Assembly: GCA_023394035.1 (NCBI GenBank)
Contig: JAEXBK010000006.1
Span: 1-9,596 of the forward strand
DNA length: 9,596 nucleotides
Reading direction: 5' to 3'
Source of the DNA: Bacillota bacterium
GTDB taxonomy: Bacteria > Bacillota > Clostridia > Peptostreptococcales > Anaerovoracaceae
The translations under genes and the position numbers were made by a program. This document shows, one piece after another, positions 4,587 through 9,596 of the stretch; position 1 is the first letter of the stretch; the number at the start of each line of letters is the position of its first letter. A model generated the notes under the pieces. The model saw only the letters and a list, made by a program, of their open reading frames with translations. It was not told the DNA's origin and did no database searches.

Positions 4587-6615
4587 CGATCCTATTAATA
4601 CCCTTAAAGGGATAGGTCCCAAAAAAGAAAAAATATTTCAGAGCTTCGGGATAAATACGATTGAGGATCTGCTATATTTTTTCCCGAGATCATATCAGGA
4701 CAGACGAACACTGTCGAGAATCAAAAATGCGCCTCTCGGAAAGCAGGTGCTCATAGAAGCTGAGGTACTTTCTGCCAGACTATCGGGTAATCCGTATAAG
4801 AAGAATACACCTCTTAATATTTTGATTTCGGATGGCGATAATGCTGCCGATGTGATTTTCTTTAACGGCAGATTTCTTAAAGGCTTATTTGAAAAAGGCA
4901 AAAAATACATATTTTACGGCAGGCTTACAGAAAACTTCGGGAGAAGACAGATGCTTCATCCTGAGTTTACTTTATCGGGCTCTCCTGATGATATAAGGGG
5001 AATCTTGCCGGTATATCCTCAAATGCAGGGCATATCCCAAAAGGAAATCAGGCGTTTTCAATACGAACTGAGATGTCTTTATGAGGAATTGGATGAGTGG
5101 ATTCCTGATGAAGTTCTTAAGCGATACAGAATATCGACTCTTCAATATGCGCTTTCAAATCTTCATTTCCCTCAAGATGGCAGAAAAACGCTTGAAGGCA
5201 AATTCAGAATGATATTTTCAGAGCTTCTTACTCTGGAATCGGGACTCATGTACATGAGCAATGCAGGCGGTGCCAGGAAAGGCATATCCTTTTCATGCAG
5301 AACGGGCGATGATTTTGCATCATCTCTCACATTTGATCTTACAGAGGGACAAAAAAACTCTTGGAAAAGTATACGAGAAGATCTCGAAGGCGATGCTGCC
5401 ATGAACAGGCTGCTTCAGGGTGATGTTGGATCGGGCAAAACCGTACTCGCCGAAATGGCTATGATATCTGCGGCAAAAGCAGGGCTTCAAAGTGTAATAA
5501 TGGTTCCGACGGAGCTTTTGGCAAAGCAGCATTTTGAGAGCTTTACAAGGGATTTAGGCAGGTATGGCGAAGAAATTTCCCTCCTGACAAGCTCCGTAAA
5601 GGGCTCAGAGAAAAAACGAATAATCGAAGATATTAAGACCGGAAAGACGAAGCTTTTGATAGCGACTCACGCCGTAATAGAAGATAATGTCAAATTTAAC
5701 AGGCTCGGTCTTGTAATAACGGATGAACAGCATAGATTCGGAGTAAGACAAAGACAGGCGCTTACCGGAAAAGGGAAAGGCGTAAATGTCCTTGTAATGA
5801 CGGCAACTCCGATACCGAGAACGCTTGCCGTTATACTTTACGGTGATCTTGCGGTTTCGCAGATACGTACTATGCCTGAAGGAAGGCTTCCCGTAAAGAC
5901 GTACAGGGCAAGGCGTACCGAACGAAAAAGAGTATATTCTTTTGTAGAAAAGGAAGTAAGCAAAGGCAGACAGGCGTATGTTGTAGCACCGCTGATAGAT
6001 ACATCGGAAGCAATCGACGCAGTGTCGGCGGAGGAGCTCTTTGATGAGCTGTCGGATAAACTGAAATCGCTGAGGATAGCTTTGATACACGGAGCGATGA
6101 AGCAGGAAGAAAAAGATATTATAATGCAAAGCTTTTCCGAAGGCAGCATAGATGTTCTTGTTTCAACTGTCGTAATAGAGGTCGGAATCAATATCAAAAA
6201 TGCAACCGTAATGGTAGTCGAAAATGCCGAACGCTTCGGTCTTGCCCAGCTACACCAGCTCAGAGGAAGAGTAGGGCGAGGTTCGGGCGAAGCATACTGC
6301 TTTCTTATTTCGGACAGTGAAACCGAAACGGCATCAAAACGCATGGAGATCATGTGCTCGACAAATGACGGTTTTGAAATAGCCGAAGCCAATCTTGAGC
6401 TTAGAGGTCCCGGAGAAATTCTCGGTACGCGCCAGCACGGTATTCCGGAGCTCGAAATAAGCGATCTCGTAAAGAATGTAGCCGTGTTGGAGCAGGCACA
6501 GGAAGCATCGCGGTCGATACTCGATACAGACCCGGCACTCGAACTTCCGCGGCATAGGGGACTGAAAAATAAAATAAAAAACATGTTCGGGGAAACCGTT
6601 TCCCTTAACCTTTAA
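4576..6615 (+). CDS. recG: ATP-dependent DNA helicase RecG
   Basis: RecG is a double-stranded DNA translocase that remodels stalled replication forks and branch-migrates recombination intermediates. At 679 residues it has the usual full length. Domains in order are an N-terminal wedge region with a helix-hairpin-helix-like start (INTLKGIGPKKEKIFQSFGI) and an OB fold (about 50-150, including DVIFFNGRFLKG), then the two helicase lobes. Motif I is GDVGSGKT (282-289), motif II is DEQH (383-386) and motif III is TATP (409-412). Motif VI is HQLRGRVGRG (560-569), preceded by the VVENAERFGLAQL block typical of RecG. The C-terminal ELRGPGEILGTRQHG region is also present. ATG 4576 lies inside the end of the Asp23-like gene, which suggests translational coupling. 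rsmD follows after 12 nt. Confidence 0.98.
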   Translation: MNLNDPINTLKGIGPKKEKIFQSFGINTIEDLLYFFPRSYQDRRTLSRIKNAPLGKQVLIEAEVLSARLSGNPYKKNTPLNILISDGDNAADVIFFNGRFLKGLFEKGKKYIFYGRLTENFGRRQMLHPEFTLSGSPDDIRGILPVYPQMQGISQKEIRRFQYELRCLYEELDEWIPDEVLKRYRISTLQYALSNLHFPQDGRKTLEGKFRMIFSELLTLESGLMYMSNAGGARKGISFSCRTGDDFASSLTFDLTEGQKNSWKSIREDLEGDAAMNRLLQGDVGSGKTVLAEMAMISAAKAGLQSVIMVPTELLAKQHFESFTRDLGRYGEEISLLTSSVKGSEKKRIIEDIKTGKTKLLIATHAVIEDNVKFNRLGLVITDEQHRFGVRQRQALTGKGKGVNVLVMTATPIPRTLAVILYGDLAVSQIRTMPEGRLPVKTYRARRTERKRVYSFVEKEVSKGRQAYVVAPLIDTSEAIDAVSAEELFDELSDKLKSLRIALIHGAMKQEEKDIIMQSFSEGSIDVLVSTVVIEVGINIKNATVMVVENAERFGLAQLHQLRGRVGRGSGEAYCFLISDSETETASKRMEIMCSTNDGFEIAEANLELRGPGEILGTRQHGIPELEISDLVKNVAVLEQAQEASRSILDTDPALELPRHRGLKNKIKNMFGETVSLNL

Positions 6616-6627
6616 GAAAGGAATAAA

Positions 6628-7182
6628 ATGAGAATAATAACAGGAGAATACAGAGGCAGAAAAATAGAAGCTCCTTTTGGAGATGACGTAAGACCTACAA
6701 GCGATAAGGTAAAGGAATCGATATTCAACATGCTCATGTATGATGTGGCAGATGCCTACTGCGTAGATCTCTTTGCAGGGACAGGGAATTTAGGACTTGA
6801 AGCACTGTCAAGAGGTGCAAAACATTGTCTCTTTGCCGACAATGACAGAACGAGCATATCGTTCATCAAAAAGAATATCATGACATGCGGGGCAACCGAA
6901 AAATCGCGTGTAATAGCCGGCGATTATATGAAGGCGCTGAGAAGTCTGACACAAAAAGCGGACATTTTCTTTATCGATCCGCCATATGCTTCGTCTTTAT
7001 ATGTGAAATCGCTTGACGCTATACAATCACTTGATTTATTGAGCGATGAAGGTATAATAGTAACAGAACATGACAAACAGGAAATCATGCCTGACAGGGT
7101 AGGGAGCCTCGTTAAATTCAAAGAAAAACGCTACGGCAAAATACTTGTTTCCATGTATTGTGTAGATGGAGAAGATGCATGA
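6628..7182 (+). CDS. rsmD: 16S rRNA (guanine(966)-N(2))-methyltransferase RsmD
   Basis: This S-adenosylmethionine-dependent enzyme methylates N2 of G966 in the 30S subunit. The 184-residue protein has the family's N-terminal MRIITGEYRGRKIEAP and RPTSDKVKESIFNML (22-36). The SAM-binding motif I is DLFAGTGNLGLE (47-58) and the catalytic motif IV is DPPY (117-120). AAAGGA just before ATG 6628 supports the start, 12 nt after the recG stop. Its TGA overlaps the coaD start as ATGA, a common rsmD-coaD arrangement that indicates coupled translation. Confidence 0.97.
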   Translation: MRIITGEYRGRKIEAPFGDDVRPTSDKVKESIFNMLMYDVADAYCVDLFAGTGNLGLEALSRGAKHCLFADNDRTSISFIKKNIMTCGATEKSRVIAGDYMKALRSLTQKADIFFIDPPYASSLYVKSLDAIQSLDLLSDEGIIVTEHDKQEIMPDRVGSLVKFKEKRYGKILVSMYCVDGEDA

Positions 7183-7664
7183 CGAAAGCACTTTATTCGG
7201 GATCGTTTGATCCTCTTACCAACGGTCATCTTGATATTATCAAACGCTCTGCAAAGATGTTTGATAAGCTTGTGGTCGGAGTTATTATGAACCCAAACAA
7301 AACGCCGCTTTTTACAATAGAAGAGCGCATGGAAATGATACGCGAAGTAACGCGTGACATGCCTAATGTAGAGGTTGATTCCTTTTGCGGTCTTATAGCT
7401 ACATATGTAAACGAAAACGCCTTTGATGCCGTAATACGCGGTCTTCGCGCCACTACGGATTTTGAGTACGAGATACAGATGTCCCAGATGAATGCAAGAC
7501 TGTTTAATCCGGGAACAGAATCGGTTTTTCTTATGACCGCACCGGAATACTCGTTTATAAGCTCAAGCATGATTAAGGAGGTTGCATCCCTCGGTGGATG
7601 CGTAGAAGGTCTTGTGCCTGATTGCATAATGGATAATATTAACAACAAAATTTTTGTCAAATGA
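7179..7664 (+). CDS. coaD: Phosphopantetheine adenylyltransferase
   Basis: CoaD joins ATP and 4'-phosphopantetheine to make dephospho-CoA, the penultimate step of coenzyme A synthesis, in the cytoplasm. The protein has 161 residues, the normal length. The nucleotidyltransferase motif is in SGSFDPLTNGHLDII, where TNGH is the T/HxGH signature. RGLRATTDFEYEIQM and the C-terminal block EYSFISSSMIKEVASLGG (the ISSS/T-type ATP site) are also intact. ATG 7179 is chosen because it overlaps the rsmD stop by 4 nt and has GGAG at 7168-7171. A TTG at 7158 in the same frame would add MCRWRRC, which is not a family sequence. Confidence 0.98.
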   Translation: MTKALYSGSFDPLTNGHLDIIKRSAKMFDKLVVGVIMNPNKTPLFTIEERMEMIREVTRDMPNVEVDSFCGLIATYVNENAFDAVIRGLRATTDFEYEIQMSQMNARLFNPGTESVFLMTAPEYSFISSSMIKEVASLGGCVEGLVPDCIMDNINNKIFVK

Positions 7665-7681
7665 TGTTATAGGAGGACGAA

Positions 7682-8254
7682 ATGACAGTACTTGAACTGC
7701 TTGATGAACTTGAAGAAATAGTTAATACATCGCCGAAGCTGCCGATAACAAGCAAAATTATGGTAGATTCAACCGAGCTTTTGGAGCTTGCTCAGGATAT
7801 AAGACTAAGTCTCCCTGATGATGTTCAGCAGGCAAAATGGATAAAAGACGAAAAAGAACATATACTGGCCGAGGCAAGATCGGAATATGAGCGTATAATA
7901 CTCGAAGCAAAGAAGCAGGCTGACACTATGGTTAAGCAGGACATCATCACGTCGCGCGCACGTGATGTGGCGGGAGAGATATACAGACGATCCGATGAAT
8001 ACTCAAAGACCATGAAGCTCAGAACATATGATTACATGGATGAGGTGCTTTATAGCTTCAGACAGAAAATGGACGAAGTAAACAGCAAATACTTTGAGGC
8101 CATGTATGACGATATGAATAAGCATTTTGAGGTTATTGCCACAAAGATAGAAGGCGATCTCAGGGATCTCCACAGAATGCAGGAGGAAGCAAGGAATACG
8201 GCTATTCCGGAGCATGATATAGAGATACCTGTAGGCGATGAAACAGAAGAATAA
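7682..8254 (+). CDS. Conserved coiled-coil protein of unknown function in the coaD-tmcAL interval
   Basis: A 190-residue, highly charged protein rich in Glu, Lys, Asp and Arg with no signal peptide or membrane segment, so it is probably cytosolic. The first 50 residues look like a small folded region (LLDELEEIV, then KLPITSKIMVDSTELLELAQDIRLSLPDDV). From about 51 to 170 it reads as long helices with coiled-coil character (AKWIKDEKEHILAEARSEYE and similar). The tail (IPEHDIEIPVGDETEE) is acidic. Such proteins next to coaD in clostridia are, as I recall, often annotated loosely as 'ATPase', by resemblance to rotary ATPase stalk subunits. No nucleotide-binding motif is visible here, so that label is not supported. 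AGGAGG (7671-7676) is 5 nt before ATG 7682, and tmcAL follows after 8 nt, so it belongs to the operon. Function unknown. Confidence 0.85.
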   Translation: MTVLELLDELEEIVNTSPKLPITSKIMVDSTELLELAQDIRLSLPDDVQQAKWIKDEKEHILAEARSEYERIILEAKKQADTMVKQDIITSRARDVAGEIYRRSDEYSKTMKLRTYDYMDEVLYSFRQKMDEVNSKYFEAMYDDMNKHFEVIATKIEGDLRDLHRMQEEARNTAIPEHDIEIPVGDETEE

Positions 8255-8262
8255 GGAATAGA

Positions 8263-9378
8263 ATGTCAACAGTCGGAGTTATTGCTGAATTTAATCCATT
8301 TCATGGAGGTCACGGATACCTTGCGGCAGAGGCAAGGAACATGACGGGCGCAGACACCGTTGTAGCCGTTATGAGCGGTAATTTTGTACAGCGGGGCGAT
8401 CCCGCTGTTTTTGATAAGCGAAAAAGGGCTATATCGGCGATAGAAGGCGGATATGATCTCATTATTGAGCTTCCGGCTGTCTTTTCTTGCTCAAGTGCAG
8501 GTACGTTTGCAAAGGGCGGCATAGATATACTCGAAGGACTCGGAGAGATAGATTATTTGGCATTCGGAAGCGAATCGGGAGATATAGAGAGGCTCAAGGC
8601 TGCTGCTTTTGCAATACGAAAGGTTGAGAAAGAACACTCGGCAGAAATAAAGAATCTTGTTGCTGAAGGAATTTCATATCCTGCTGCAAGGCAAGCCGCA
8701 ATAGAACTGTTTTACGGAGATCTCGACAGTGAATTAATCAATCTGCCTAATAACATATTGGCTCTTGAATACCTGCTTTCCTTAAAATCGCTTAAGCCGG
8801 TTACGGTTAAGCGTGAAGGAAAAGGTCATCACGAGTCTGCAACAGCGATAAGGCAGGCGATTTATCTTGAAAACGGAGAGGCTGCCAAAAGAGCGGAAGA
8901 ACGCTTCTTTAACTTGATAAGATTCAGTGTCTTGAACAAAACTTCGTCGGAGCTTGAAGCTATAGCCTCAGCGGGAGAGGGTCTCGGTAATAAACTCAAA
9001 AACGAGATAAGATATGCTTCATCGAGAGAAGATCTGATAGACCGCCTTAAATCGAAAAGGTATACATATACGAGAATATCAAGGCTTCTAACTCAAACCG
9101 TTCTAGACATAAAAAAAGAAAATATTTCAAATGCGGCAAGCTACATCAAAGTGCTGGCATTTAACGAAAGGGGAGCATCGCTTATAAGACGGGTAAGAAA
9201 AAGCGATAAGTGCAGGCTGCCGTTTATAGACTCCGCGGCACGCTCCATATCGAGAGCTCCGGAAATAGCGGATACTCTTTCGACAGATATACGTGCAAAT
9301 GATATCTATAATCTTATCACCGGCACAGACCTTTACGAGATGAGCGAATACGTACAAAAACCGATCAATTTAGGTTAA
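8263..9378 (+). CDS. tmcAL: tRNA(Met) cytidine acetate ligase (TmcAL, YlbM family)
   Basis: TmcAL forms N4-acetylcytidine at the wobble position C34 of elongator tRNA(Met), using acetate and ATP by way of acetyl-adenylate. The 371-residue protein has the nucleotidyltransferase signature VGVIAEFNPFHGGH (4-17, HxGH at 14-17). SGNFVQRGDPA (38-48), DLIIELP (65-71), AFGSESG (100-106) and SATAIR (192-197) follow in family order. A C-terminal helical domain completes it (for example RRVRKSDKCRLPFIDSAARS). Length is slightly below the roughly 400 residues I associate with the family. AAGGA (8253-8257) lies 5 nt before ATG 8263. It is the last gene of the run, and the acetate kinase gene follows 92 bp later. 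Confidence 0.95.
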   Translation: MSTVGVIAEFNPFHGGHGYLAAEARNMTGADTVVAVMSGNFVQRGDPAVFDKRKRAISAIEGGYDLIIELPAVFSCSSAGTFAKGGIDILEGLGEIDYLAFGSESGDIERLKAAAFAIRKVEKEHSAEIKNLVAEGISYPAARQAAIELFYGDLDSELINLPNNILALEYLLSLKSLKPVTVKREGKGHHESATAIRQAIYLENGEAAKRAEERFFNLIRFSVLNKTSSELEAIASAGEGLGNKLKNEIRYASSREDLIDRLKSKRYTYTRISRLLTQTVLDIKKENISNAASYIKVLAFNERGASLIRRVRKSDKCRLPFIDSAARSISRAPEIADTLSTDIRANDIYNLITGTDLYEMSEYVQKPINLG

Positions 9379-9392
9379 ATATGCCTACGGGC

Positions 9393-9421
9393 TTGTATTA
9401 TATGAACAATTGTTGTATATT
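9393..9421 (+). promoter_or_regulatory. Probable promoter of ackA, with a palindrome in the spacer
   Basis: TTGTAT (9393-9398), 17 bp, then TATATT (9416-9421) matches the -10 consensus at five of six positions. The spacer holds the perfect 10-bp palindrome AACAATTGTT (9405-9414). A second inverted repeat, GAATT-ATT-AATTC (9434-9446), lies in the leader. No convincing terminator for tmcAL precedes it, so read-through into ackA is possible. Confidence 0.5.
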
Positions 9422-9470
9422 ATTTTATTGCTTGAATTATTAATTCATTAGAGACAAATGGAGGGAAATA

Positions 9471-9596
9471 ATGAAAATATTAGTAATCAACTGCGGAAGC
9501 TCTTCTCTTAAGTATCAGGTTCTTGATATGACAGACGAAACGCTTCTTGCAAAAGGACTTGTCGAAAGAATCGGAATGGATGGATCGGTCATCAAC
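9471..9596 (+). CDS. ackA: Acetate kinase, N-terminal part, cut by the window edge
   Basis: Acetate kinase converts acetyl phosphate and ADP to acetate and ATP, the last step of the Pta-Ack fermentation route. Only 42 residues are in the window, and they match the family start closely: MKILVINCGSSSLKYQVLDM followed by LLAKGLVERIGMDGS. The N-x-G-S-S-S-x-K signature (Asn7, Ser10-Ser12, Lys14) of the acetate kinase/hsp70/actin superfamily nucleotide-binding fold is intact. GGAGGG (9460-9465) is 5 nt before ATG 9471. pta is not immediately upstream, so it must lie downstream or elsewhere. Confidence 0.97.
   Translation, partial: MKILVINCGSSSLKYQVLDMTDETLLAKGLVERIGMDGSVIN

Noticed and set aside
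5838..6584. A 248-codon open frame on the minus strand
   Set aside because: It lies wholly antisense to the conserved helicase lobes of recG. It is rich in Ser with no recognisable domain, as expected for a shadow frame.
7158..7178. TTG start for coaD that would add seven residues
   Set aside because: The extra residues are not CoaD-like. ATG 7179 has a GGAG site and the typical ATGA overlap with rsmD.
9381..9394. Small GCC-TACG-GGC hairpin after tmcAL as a terminator
   Set aside because: The stem is only three base pairs with no T run, and it overlaps the proposed ackA -35 box.

Overview
The window reads as a chromosomal housekeeping segment from a low-to-mid GC member of the Bacillota, most likely class Clostridia. 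Supporting signs are AGGAGG-type ribosome binding sites, strong TATAAT promoters, a CIRCE/HrcA heat-shock operator, a single-span membrane-anchored lysozyme, a lipobox lipoprotein, and a gene order (rpmB, Asp23-like, recG, rsmD, coaD, coiled-coil protein, tmcAL, ackA) that I recall from clostridial genomes. I cannot name a genus.

Layout. Positions 1-667 hold the 5' two-thirds of the ATPase half of htpG (Hsp90) on the minus strand, running off the left edge. It is preceded by a perfect CIRCE operator (685-711) in a 100-bp divergent intergenic region. On the plus strand, 768-1613 encodes a membrane-anchored GH25 lysozyme. It converges with 1681-3111 (minus strand), a lipoprotein that follows the PepD/M20 dipeptidase fold from end to end but has lost nearly all metal and catalytic residues. 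A long, nearly palindromic hairpin (1624-1671) separates the two 3' ends. From a second divergent region, 3210-3752 encodes a GNAT acetyltransferase.

After that everything is on the plus strand. rpmB (ribosomal protein L28, zinc-ribbon form) has its own strong extended -10 promoter, a structured leader and a strong intrinsic terminator. A tightly packed run then starts at 4179: Asp23-like, recG (11-nt overlap), rsmD, coaD (4-nt overlap), a conserved coiled-coil protein of unknown function, and tmcAL. It is probably one operon, and it combines genome maintenance, rRNA and tRNA modification, and coenzyme A synthesis. ackA (acetate kinase) begins at 9471 behind its own likely promoter and runs off the right edge.

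I found no mobile-element gene, CRISPR array, tRNA, rRNA or defence system. The most unusual item is the catalytically dead PepD-like lipoprotein. Next are the CIRCE control of htpG, the IS-end-like palindrome at 1624-1671, and the direct Asp23-recG junction with no fakA-type gene between them.
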